This document shows positions 16,385 to 23,287 of a DNA stretch of 53,215 nt, one piece after another. The notes beneath the pieces are model-generated. The model made no database searches. It was not told where the DNA came from and saw nothing but the letters and a program-made list of their open reading frames with translations. The DNA lies in assembly GCA_001769275.1 (NCBI GenBank), contig MEOQ01000017.1, positions 1 through 53,215 on the forward strand, written 5' to 3'. The position numbers and the translations under genes were made by a program. Positions within the stretch are counted from its first letter, which is position 1. Each line of letters opens with the position of its first letter. Origin of the DNA: Bacteroidetes bacterium GWF2_43_63. GTDB lineage: Bacteria; Bacteroidota; Bacteroidia; Bacteroidales; DTU049.

Positions 16385-17850
16385 CCTTCAACCAGGTGAG
16401 CCAGATTGAGCGTCTTGTCAAATCCGAACAAATTGCGTTCTCGCATCTGGCCGATGATCTGATCGATCACATCTGCTGCATGATTGAAGCAGAATGCGCA
16501 TCTGGACTGAGCTTTGACGATGCTTTCAGAAAAGCCAGACTGCAAATTGGCGATACCCGCAACATTAAAAAAGTTGAAGAAGACACGCTTATATTAATCG
16601 ACAAAAAATACAGAAACATGAAAACAACAATGAAAGTTTTTGCACTCATCAGTTTGATAATGATTGCATTTGGTTCGGTGTTCAAAATCATGCACTGGCC
16701 CGGAGCCAGCGTCCTGTTTCTTCTTGGGTTCGGACTACTCGCCTTTGTATTCTATCCCTCGGCCATATCGGTCATGAGGCGCGAGTACAAAATAAAGTGG
16801 GGAGGGCTCATCTATCCGGTGGCGCTCATCGGAGGTATTGCCCTGATGATGGGAATTCTGTTCAAACTGCAGCATTATCCGGGGGCATCATATCTGTTGC
16901 TGACTGGATTTGTACTATTTATTTTTGTATTGATTCCATCGATTGTAATTTCAAAAACCAGCACAACTGAAAGCAAGTTTATCAGGCGGACAAACATTGT
17001 AGGAGCCGCTTCGATAGCTGTTATTCTGGTAGGTCTCTGCAGTAAATTTTTTCACTGGCCCGGTGCGGCAGTCGAACTTTTTGTCGGATCGATCGCGCTC
17101 AGCCTTGTCTGGCTGCCATTGTACACATACTATGCTTTCAGAGAAAGTGCATTTATCAAAGGCGGATTTATTTATCTGTGCATGGCCGTGATTCTATTCA
17201 ACCTCTTCAACATGCTGCTGGCACTGAATATCTCACGTGTGGTGTATAAGGATTTCGTTCAGCCATCCATTACTTTAAACAGCGGAACTGATTCTTTCAT
17301 AAAATACAATGCTTCGCTTATTAACGCTGCAGCAGCGGATTCCACGACCGACACCACACTTGTAAATAAAGTCAATAAAATCCATCAAAGCTCCAAAGAA
17401 CTCATTGAATATATCAGTGGGGTAAAAACAAGTCTGGTCGCGCTGCTCGATGAAATCCCCGAAAGCGAAGCGCAGTCAATGTCAGATGATTATTATCTTC
17501 TGCAAAATAAATTCGATGTAGCAATTCCGACAAAATACCTTTATGGAGAAAACGGAAATGATGGAGTTGGTTACAATGTGCAAATGAAAACCGAAGCATA
17601 CCGCAACCTTCTGCTGGCCGAGGCCGGCGATGATCAGGACGAAGTGGAATTCATCAAACAGCTGTTGCCCACCTCGCCGGTAAAAATGGTTCTAAGCGGC
17701 GACGATGTATCGTGGGTAATGTATCATTTCTACAATATTCCTGCAATTGGAGTACTCAACACTTTGTCGGGGCTTGAATACAAAGTGGCACTCGCCGAAA
17801 ACAGCATGATCAGCCACCTGAAAGAAGTACAGAAGGAAACGAAACAATAA
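16372..17850 (+). CDS. GldL-like x3 / GldM-like fusion membrane protein (protein A)
   Basis: A 492-residue inner-membrane protein made of parts of the T9SS/gliding motor. Residues 1-80 resemble a HAAS/permease-prefix helical domain (LADDLIDHICCMIEAE, then AFRKARLQIGD). Then come three GldL-like helical hairpins whose turns read HWPGA (108-112), HYPGA (168-172) and HWPGA (228-232), exactly 60 residues apart. A seventh helix (about 264-286) ends in LLALNISRVVYKDF, matching the GldM transmembrane exit (LALNMSKEV in GldM). Residues 290-492 resemble the GldM D1 periplasmic domain (VNKIHQSSKELIEYISGVKTS; YHFYNIPAIGVLNTLSGLEY). The in-membrane glutamate of GldL is not seen in the second helices; only E235 of hairpin 3 is acidic. 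It is co-translated with PadR and lies 19 bases before protein B. Remote homology is from motif reading. Confidence 0.7.
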   Translation: MQGLTFNQVSQIERLVKSEQIAFSHLADDLIDHICCMIEAECASGLSFDDAFRKARLQIGDTRNIKKVEEDTLILIDKKYRNMKTTMKVFALISLIMIAFGSVFKIMHWPGASVLFLLGFGLLAFVFYPSAISVMRREYKIKWGGLIYPVALIGGIALMMGILFKLQHYPGASYLLLTGFVLFIFVLIPSIVISKTSTTESKFIRRTNIVGAASIAVILVGLCSKFFHWPGAAVELFVGSIALSLVWLPLYTYYAFRESAFIKGGFIYLCMAVILFNLFNMLLALNISRVVYKDFVQPSITLNSGTDSFIKYNASLINAAAADSTTDTTLVNKVNKIHQSSKELIEYISGVKTSLVALLDEIPESEAQSMSDDYYLLQNKFDVAIPTKYLYGENGNDGVGYNVQMKTEAYRNLLLAEAGDDQDEVEFIKQLLPTSPVKMVLSGDDVSWVMYHFYNIPAIGVLNTLSGLEYKVALAENSMISHLKEVQKETKQ

Positions 17851-17869
17851 TTCCAAAATAATAACTGAC

Positions 17870-18892
17870 ATGAAAAAGTTCATATATATATCAGGCGTTG
17901 TGCTGGTCAATCTGTTTGTCATCGGCACTATTTGTAAGCTTCTCCACTTTCCGGGCGCCAACATTTTTATTCTCACAGGGCTTGTGCTGTTTGTTGCAGC
18001 ATTGCTGCCCTTGGCGCTCATCAATAATTACCGCAACAACGGAAAAGAAAAAGGCACGCTGTACATTGCTGCCTATCTAACTTCTGCACTGATTCTGGTT
18101 GCTGCTATGTTCAAAATCTTTCACTGGCCCGGTGCCAGTTATCTGATGATTGTTGCCACCCCACTTCCATTTGCGTTGTTTCTGCCTGTATTTCTGTATC
18201 ACAATCGCAAAAATGAACCACGACAGAGTCTCAACTTTATTGGCGTCATGCTGTTGCTGGTGTATGTGGCGGTCTTCAGTAGTTTGATTGCGTTGAATGT
18301 GAGTAAGACTGTAATTGACGGAATAACCATAACTGCCCATGATTTTTCAACTTCAACAGAGGTTTTCGAAGCAAAAAATACGGCAACCTATCAATCAATT
18401 TCAAAAACCAGTCGTACTGAAACACCAGTAGCAATCAACGATCTGAAAAAGAAAACCGAAGACGTCTGTCAAAAGATTGAAGCTGTACAAAAAGAACTGA
18501 TACAAAACATCGATGGGGAGGAATCTCCTGCATTCAGCTCTGAAAACAAGATCAACATCAATAAAGTACAGAACTTCACCGAAAGCAATACAACTACAGC
18601 CATCATGCGTGGATACGATAATCACGCAGGCAAAGCAACAGAGCTGAAAACAATGCTTGAAGAATACCGGTCATTTCTCATGGAGGTCGCAGTTGATGCA
18701 GATTTACAACAACTCATCGGTTCGCTGCTGTTGACAAATGATAAACCATCTGCCGTCAATCCCGGCGAAACCGATACCTGGGAAGATCAGTATTTTCCAC
18801 GCAATGCTTATCTGATAACCATTCTCGGAAATCTTTCAGCATTGGAAAACAATGTACGCATTGCTGAATCATGTGTGCTAAAACAGTATTGA
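17870..18892 (+). CDS. GldL-like x2 / GldM-like fusion membrane protein (protein B)
   Basis: A 340-residue paralogue of protein A without its N-terminal cytoplasmic domain. Two GldL-like hairpins have turns HFPGA (26-30) and HWPGA (85-89). The fifth helix (about 120-142) begins with R118-Q-S-L-N and ends LIALNVSKTV, like the single GldM helix (RQKMINLMY...LALNMSKEV in Flavobacterium johnsoniae, recalled from memory). The periplasmic part (about 150-340) is a GldM D1-like helical domain with a conserved end (WEDQYF, ITILGNLSALENNVRIAE). No acidic residue is found inside its helices. It follows protein A by 19 bases and is closed by a terminator-like hairpin, so PadR, A and B form one operon. 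A heterodimer with A would hold five GldL-type hairpins and two GldM-type helices. Confidence 0.7.
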   Translation: MKKFIYISGVVLVNLFVIGTICKLLHFPGANIFILTGLVLFVAALLPLALINNYRNNGKEKGTLYIAAYLTSALILVAAMFKIFHWPGASYLMIVATPLPFALFLPVFLYHNRKNEPRQSLNFIGVMLLLVYVAVFSSLIALNVSKTVIDGITITAHDFSTSTEVFEAKNTATYQSISKTSRTETPVAINDLKKKTEDVCQKIEAVQKELIQNIDGEESPAFSSENKININKVQNFTESNTTTAIMRGYDNHAGKATELKTMLEEYRSFLMEVAVDADLQQLIGSLLLTNDKPSAVNPGETDTWEDQYFPRNAYLITILGNLSALENNVRIAESCVLKQY

Positions 18893-18942
18893 GTTTGCTC
18901 ATCCGCTGACAAAATCATATTTGCCTGCACTAAGCAAAAAAA

Positions 18943-18980
18943 ATTCCCGGACTGATGCACTGCTTGGATCCGGGATTTTT
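18943..18980 (+). terminator. Terminator-like hairpin after protein B
   Basis: TCCCGGA and TCCGGGA form a seven-base stem with a 17-base loop, followed by five T residues. The remaining gap to 19202 is AT-rich without recognisable features. Confidence 0.6.
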
Positions 18981-19201
18981 AATATTTGATTGAATAAAGT
19001 TCTTTGGTACAAAAATCAATACCAATCCTTGTTTTGAGTATCATAACCAACAATTTCATTTCCTGATTTTGTTAAGCCGAAATAAGAATAAATATGTCTA
19101 GCCACTTATTAAACGACAATTCAAGAAAAAACAATTCGGTGTACAATCATTTTAATATTCAATCAATTTTGCTTAATATTGTTGCACCAAATCACGCTCG
19201 T

Positions 19202-20272
19202 ATGAAGATTAATTCAAAAATAAGATCGTTTATGCTTCTCAGCATTGTCCTGATTGGCATAATTCAATTTGCTGGCTGCACAAAAAACAACAACGAAAAG
19301 GAAATCAAATCGCTGATTGTGGCTAATGATGCGGTGATGAAAACAGATGCCATAATAGAGAATCAGGTAAAAGGACTTTTTAGTATGATCAGAGTCAGTC
19401 ACATGATTACTCCTGGAAAAACAAAAGATATGATGGAAAAAAGCGAGGCGTCTTTTGAAAAGTATCAGTCGTTAATAGATTATGTGCAAAATCTAAAATA
19501 TGAACTTATTAGTTTAGTAACAGGAATTTCGGCTGAACAGGTTCAAATCGCAGAAGAATATTCAATTAAAGAAGACTCGAGTTTTCTATCAAAATTCACA
19601 CGATTGGATAATTATGAAATCCCGACCAAGTTTCTGTTCGAAACACACAAAAACAATGGTGGGCTTCCAATAACAACTGAGCTTAAACACCGGATTGTTG
19701 CATATAAAAATGATATGAAAGCATTGTTGGGTTTCAATAACTCGAGACGTGTCAATCTAGGTCTTAATGTTGAAAAAATGGTTTCATTAACCGATAACAA
19801 AGATTTTCAAACATGGGAAGACGCAAATTTCAGGAACACAAGTCTTGCGGCAGATGTTTTATTACTCAATACACTAATTACTGAAATCAGATCTGCTGAG
19901 ATTCAAGTTTTGGCATATTTGTATCGTACTGTAAGTGGTCCTGATCCTGAATATAATTCAATATTTGCAAAAGCGATTGCTGTAAGTAATCATGTACGTG
20001 TTGGCGACGTGTATGAAGCGGAAATTTTTGTTGCGGCCTATGACTCACAATATAGTCCACGAATAATAATAGGCGCAGGTGTCGATACTTCGACAATGAC
20101 GGTGCTTGGTAATCCGATAGTAATTAAAGGGAAAGCTGGCAAAGGTATTTATAAAGTGCGTGCTGACAAACCCGGCGAGCATAAATTCGGCGGCGTTGTT
20201 GAATACACCACAAGGTATGGTACTACTGCAAGATATCCATTCAGTTCCTCTTATTTTGTTGAGCCAAAATAA
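19202..20272 (+). CDS. GldM-like lipoprotein, D1-D2 only (protein C)
   Basis: A 356-residue lipoprotein: signal sequence and lipobox FAGC at about residue 26, so it is lipid-anchored and lacks the GldM membrane helix. The middle is a GldM D1-like helical domain, parallel to those of proteins A and B (YQSLIDYVQNLKYELISLV; DNYEIPTKFLF; WEDANFRNTSLAADVLLLNTL). The C-terminal 85 residues resemble GldM D2 (VGDVYEAEIFVAAYDSQYSP; GKGIYKVRADKPGEHKFGGV). D3 and D4 of full GldM are absent. The start at 19202 is chosen because the lipoprotein signal begins there; the longer frame from 19094 adds residues with no signal character. It is separated from B by a terminator-like hairpin and 309 bases, so it may be expressed apart. 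It probably binds the periplasmic part of A/B. Confidence 0.65.
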   Translation: MKINSKIRSFMLLSIVLIGIIQFAGCTKNNNEKEIKSLIVANDAVMKTDAIIENQVKGLFSMIRVSHMITPGKTKDMMEKSEASFEKYQSLIDYVQNLKYELISLVTGISAEQVQIAEEYSIKEDSSFLSKFTRLDNYEIPTKFLFETHKNNGGLPITTELKHRIVAYKNDMKALLGFNNSRRVNLGLNVEKMVSLTDNKDFQTWEDANFRNTSLAADVLLLNTLITEIRSAEIQVLAYLYRTVSGPDPEYNSIFAKAIAVSNHVRVGDVYEAEIFVAAYDSQYSPRIIIGAGVDTSTMTVLGNPIVIKGKAGKGIYKVRADKPGEHKFGGVVEYTTRYGTTARYPFSSSYFVEPK

Positions 20273-20315
20273 AATGCATAGGTAAACAAGTAATCTTCAC
20301 GGAATTTGGCCAGAA

Positions 20316-20525
20316 GAGATCCCGGAGCAAGTCCGGGAACTCAGTGGTAAATAGATTTCATGTCTTTGTGAACTCGCGGCAAAACACCCATTGGGCGCGC
20401 GTCTCCGGCTTGCAGCGTTTCACGTTGACGCGTAACCTTGTGTGGGTTGTTGTGTCTTTGTGCCCTCGTGGCAATTCCGATAGTATCGAAACTCTCTGCG
20501 TCTCTGCGACCTCTGCGAGCAGCTC
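20316..20525 (+). repeat. Composite dispersed repeat, block 1
   Basis: The block opens with GAGATCCCGG...TCCGGGAACTCAGTGG, then CTTTGTGAACTCGCGGC, TGTGTCTTTGTGCCCTCG and CTCTGCGTCTCTGCG. Inside it sits palindrome copy 3 (20392-20437). Block 2 repeats the same order. Frames on both strands are open by chance. The 578-base gap 20273-20850 contains only such repeats. Confidence 0.6.
20392..20437. repeat. GC-rich dispersed palindrome, copy 3 (long form, minus orientation)
   Basis: TGGGCGCGCGTCTC and GACGCGTAACC are the reverse complement of the arms of copy 2. The central part, with GCTTGCAGC and TTTCACGTT, is a shorter relative of the insert in copy 2. It is embedded in composite block 1. Confidence 0.6.
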
Positions 20526-20682
20526 TCGTGCACACTCTGCGCACCCCACTGAATCAGGCTTCATCGCAGATGAAGATTGATTCTATTCGCGTTCATAAGA
20601 CCTGCTGAGGGAAGCAAAATCCATTCGCGCAAATTAGTATAATTCGCGGAAGAAAAATGGAGATGCTGCGAGGGTTTTCCAG

Positions 20683-20857
20683 GAGATCCCGGCACAGTAA
20701 GCAAAGCTGTGTCTCAATCAGCGACCGGGAACTCAGTGGTATCAATTTTTTGTGCCTTCACGTAAAACGTGACAAGTAGTGTCTTCGCGGCAAAATTTCT
20801 CTCGACTCCGCGTGCAATTCTCTGCGTCTTTGCGCTCTCTGCGAGCAACTCTACCAA
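20683..20857 (+). repeat. Composite dispersed repeat, block 2
   Basis: Same order as block 1: GAGATCCCGG...CCGGGAACTCAGTGG, TTTTGTGCCTTC, CTTCGCGGCAAAA, CTCTGCGTCTTTGCG. A hairpin CACGTAAAACGTG (20759-20771) interrupts the GTGCCTTC/GTCTTCGCGGC phrase. A reverse-oriented fragment of the same family (GCCACAAGGACACGAAGAC) is near 37475. Confidence 0.6.
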
Positions 20858-21798
20858 CTCAGCGCGACGATTTTTGCGAGCAGCACCTCAGCGTGCTTCA
20901 CGTTCGATTCGTGCGTCCAGCCGGCAATGTGCGGGCTCAGCACTACTTTATCGCTTTGCGTCAGCCAGGTGAATTCAGGTGGCAGCTCCTGTTTGAAGAA
21001 ATTTTCGAAACTGAAATCTTCCCATTCGAGCACATCGAGCGCGACACCTAACACCAATCCCGCTTCGAGTGCGGTAATCAATGCTGATGTTTTGCACACC
21101 ATTCCGCGCGAAGTATTGATGAACCAGATCGGTTTACGAAAAGAATCAAAGAAATTTTCATTCGCCAGATATGTCGTTTCTTCGGTCAGGGGCACATGCA
21201 GACTCACGACATCGCATTCCTCAAACAAAGTCTGCATGGGTTGTTCTTCTACAATCGCGCTTCCATAGCCGGTTTTATACTTGTCGTAAGCGATCACACG
21301 GCAGCCGAAACCGCTTATTTTCTGCGCGAAAGCGCTTCCCATATTTCCATAGCCGATGATGCCAACAGTTTTTCCGGTCAGCTCAAAGCCACGGTTGGCC
21401 TCACGTTTCCAGATGCTTTTGCGAACTTCATTGTCGGCGCGCCGCAGGTTGTTCATCAGCATTAGCAACATTCCGAGTGCCTGTTCGCCGACGGCATCCC
21501 GATTGCCTTCGGGACTGCTGAGGCATGCGATGCCTTTGCTTTCTGCAAAAGCAACGTCGATGTTTTCCATTCCGGCACCGGCACGCGCAATGAAACGTAG
21601 GTTTGATGCGCATTCCAGAACATCACGAGTTAAAGTGAATTTACTACGTACAACGAGTCCGGTCACATCCGGCAACATCGCCTTCAGATCGTCAAGCGTT
21701 CCTGAAAAGAGTTTCACCTCAAAGCCAGCATCCTCCAGTTTTTGCGGAAGCAGTGGATGCGTGGTGTCGAGAAATAATATCAGGCCGCGGGAATTCAT
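20851..21798 (-). CDS. D-2-hydroxyacid dehydrogenase (phosphoglycerate dehydrogenase-like)
   Basis: An NAD-dependent oxidoreductase of 315 residues acting on a 2-hydroxy acid. The Rossmann motif is VGIIGYGNMGSAFA (G149-x-G151-x2-G154) and the catalytic trio can be placed at R231 (NTSRG), E258 or E260 (ALDVLEWE) and H290 (LSPHIAGWT). There is no ACT domain, so it is not a full-length SerA; serine biosynthesis or another 2-hydroxyacid step both remain possible. I start at ATG 21798, since the frame further upstream crosses 91-bp repeats. A perfect TATCTTTG box ends only four bases before this ATG, which suggests leaderless or near-leaderless transcription. Its 3' end overlaps composite repeat block 2 by a few bases. 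Confidence 0.88.
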   Translation of the reverse strand: MNSRGLILFLDTTHPLLPQKLEDAGFEVKLFSGTLDDLKAMLPDVTGLVVRSKFTLTRDVLECASNLRFIARAGAGMENIDVAFAESKGIACLSSPEGNRDAVGEQALGMLLMLMNNLRRADNEVRKSIWKREANRGFELTGKTVGIIGYGNMGSAFAQKISGFGCRVIAYDKYKTGYGSAIVEEQPMQTLFEECDVVSLHVPLTEETTYLANENFFDSFRKPIWFINTSRGMVCKTSALITALEAGLVLGVALDVLEWEDFSFENFFKQELPPEFTWLTQSDKVVLSPHIAGWTHESNVKHAEVLLAKIVALSW

Positions 21799-21802
21799 GA
21801 TG

Positions 21803-21810
21803 CAAAGATA
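21803..21810 (-). promoter_or_regulatory. Bacteroidota -7 box abutting the dehydrogenase start
   Basis: TATCTTTG on the minus strand, four bases before ATG 21798. At normal spacing the first transcribed base would fall at or next to the ATG. Confidence 0.6.
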
Positions 21811-21985
21811 AGAATTAGTGGCCAGTTGTGAGCTGAGCAAATGTGGAAATGTGCGGTTTCGCCGATGCGACGCGGAGTTTATCCCGCTGGAAGCGGGGCG
21901 CATATGCAAATATGAGTAATATTGAAACTGGCTGCTAACTACTGGCAATTGATATGGCGTATTTGCGATTATTAAAAGAAGCATC

Positions 21986-22170
21986 GCCGATCTCTCTGCG
22001 TCGATGAAATCGACCTGAGTGCATCGGCCTGGACAGTAGTTTCCAACAACGCAGAGAGGTTGCTTCAATTAGCACTGCCGATCTCTCTGCGTCGATGAAA
22101 TCGACCTGAGTGCATCGGCTGGCATGGTAGCTTCCCACAACGCAGAGAGGTCGCTCCGCGACGCACTCAG
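21986..22170 (+). repeat. Left RAYT-associated array: two 91-bp repeat units
   Basis: Units start at 21986 and 22077, exactly 91 bases apart. Each has TCTCTCTGCGT and ACGCAGAGAG arms that can pair, with an inner CGATGAAATCG hairpin and CCTGAGTGCATCGGC between. The array ends with CGCACTCAG. The rest of the gap 21799-22182 holds a GC hairpin near 21883 (CCCGCTGGAAGCGGGG). Confidence 0.85.
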
Positions 22171-22182
22171 ATGCGGGAAGAT

Positions 22183-22824
22183 TTAGATTAAATCAGTTGG
22201 TGAATAATTATCTATCGAAAATTTAAAATTATCAGAGCTCTCAAAAAACTGCTTCATGAAAGCAATGTTAGTAATACCATCATTTTTCCCACTTATTAGC
22301 GATTTACATGAAGACCATTTGTACTTCTCAGCGTACTTGCAAATTGAATGTTTCACGGGATTGAAATTTATATATAGAAACAGAGTTGTCAAATAATCGT
22401 CATTTTCCACAAGGACTCTTTCGTATTTCTTCTCAATTACAGAACCCGTTCTCTTGTAAACTCCATTGCAATGCAGAGTATAAGTGCTGAATAAATGTTT
22501 AAATTGCATTCCTGGCTTAGGTCTAACGACATTGTTCTTACCTAAAAAAGTATGTGAGTATAAATTCCATTTATCAGCCAAATTTCTGGAATTAGCATTT
22601 GCAGGATTCAAATACCCAATTTCATCATCATCCTTTATCCGTACTAAAAAATGAAAATGATTTTTCATTAAGCACCACGAAAGCGTATCAGCAATTCCGG
22701 AAATAAAAATCTTGTATAGTTTCATAAAATACAAGTAATCAGATGAGGTCTGAAACATCACGTCCTTATTGTTCCCACGGTTATATATATGGTAATACCT
22801 GCCGTTTTCAAGTAAAATGCTCAT
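22183..22824 (-). CDS. REP-associated tyrosine transposase (RAYT, IS200-like Y1)
   Basis: A 213-residue single-strand DNA nuclease/transposase of the Y1 HUH type. The N-terminal YYHIYNRGNNK and the metal-binding HFHFL motif (H56, H58) are intact, and the catalytic tyrosine is Y151 in YINFNPVKH, so the enzyme looks active. RAYTs move or maintain the short palindromic repeats that surround them rather than themselves. Here the gene is flanked on both sides by directly oriented arrays of one 91-bp palindromic repeat (two units left, three right), the expected substrate. Base composition is more AT-rich than in the neighbours. No exact -7 box was found. Confidence 0.92.
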   Translation of the reverse strand: MSILLENGRYYHIYNRGNNKDVMFQTSSDYLYFMKLYKIFISGIADTLSWCLMKNHFHFLVRIKDDDEIGYLNPANANSRNLADKWNLYSHTFLGKNNVVRPKPGMQFKHLFSTYTLHCNGVYKRTGSVIEKKYERVLVENDDYLTTLFLYINFNPVKHSICKYAEKYKWSSCKSLISGKNDGITNIAFMKQFFESSDNFKFSIDNYSPTDLI

Positions 22825-22918
22825 ATTCTAAACAAATTGATTTTAGTAAATATAGAAAAAAATGACATGGTTGATATAAATTTTCTTTCTATTTAGAGTG
22901 TTTTTAATCAGGATTCAA

Positions 22919-23194
22919 GCCGATCTCTCTGCGTCGATGAAATCGACCTGAGTGCATCGGCCTGGACAGTAGTTTCCAACAACGCAGAGAGGTCGCTTCA
23001 AGAAGCACTGCCGATCTCTCTGCGTCGATGAAATCGACCTGAGTGCATCGGCTGGCATGGTAGCTTCCCACAACGCAGAGAGGTCGCTCCGCGAAGCACT
23101 GCCGATCTCTCTGCGTCGATGAAATCGACCTGAGTGCATCGGCTGGCATGGTAGCTTCCCACAACGCAGAGAGGTCGCTCCGCGACGCACTCAG
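22919..23194 (+). repeat. Right RAYT-associated array: three 91-bp repeat units
   Basis: Units start at 22919, 23010 and 23101, again 91 bases apart and in the same orientation as the left array. Frames across them are repeat artefacts. Partial tail copies (CTCCGCGACACACTCAGGTTG) continue to about 23232, where the secA leader begins. Confidence 0.85.
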
Positions 23195-23258
23195 GTTGTG
23201 GAAAGGCAGCTCCGCGACACACTCAGGTTGTGGGGAGAGAAAATTCGAAAATTTCAAT

Positions 23259-23266
23259 TACTTTTG
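23259..23266 (+). promoter_or_regulatory. Bacteroidota -7 box for secA
   Basis: TACTTTTG matches TAnnTTTG and lies 21 bases before the ATG at 23288. Confidence 0.55.
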
Positions 23267-23287
23267 TAGGAATAATTTCAAAGTGAT

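Noticed and set aside
20344-20580. Short overlapping open frames on both strands
   Set aside because: Composite repeat block with low stop frequency; no start context and no conserved domain.
21986-23194. CRISPR-like array
   Set aside because: Repeat units are 91 bases, palindromic, without unique spacers, and no cas gene is near; they surround a RAYT.
22904-23257. Coding regions on the minus strand in the right repeat array
   Set aside because: The frames are open because the 91-bp unit has no stop in these phases; the proteins are only the repeat translated.
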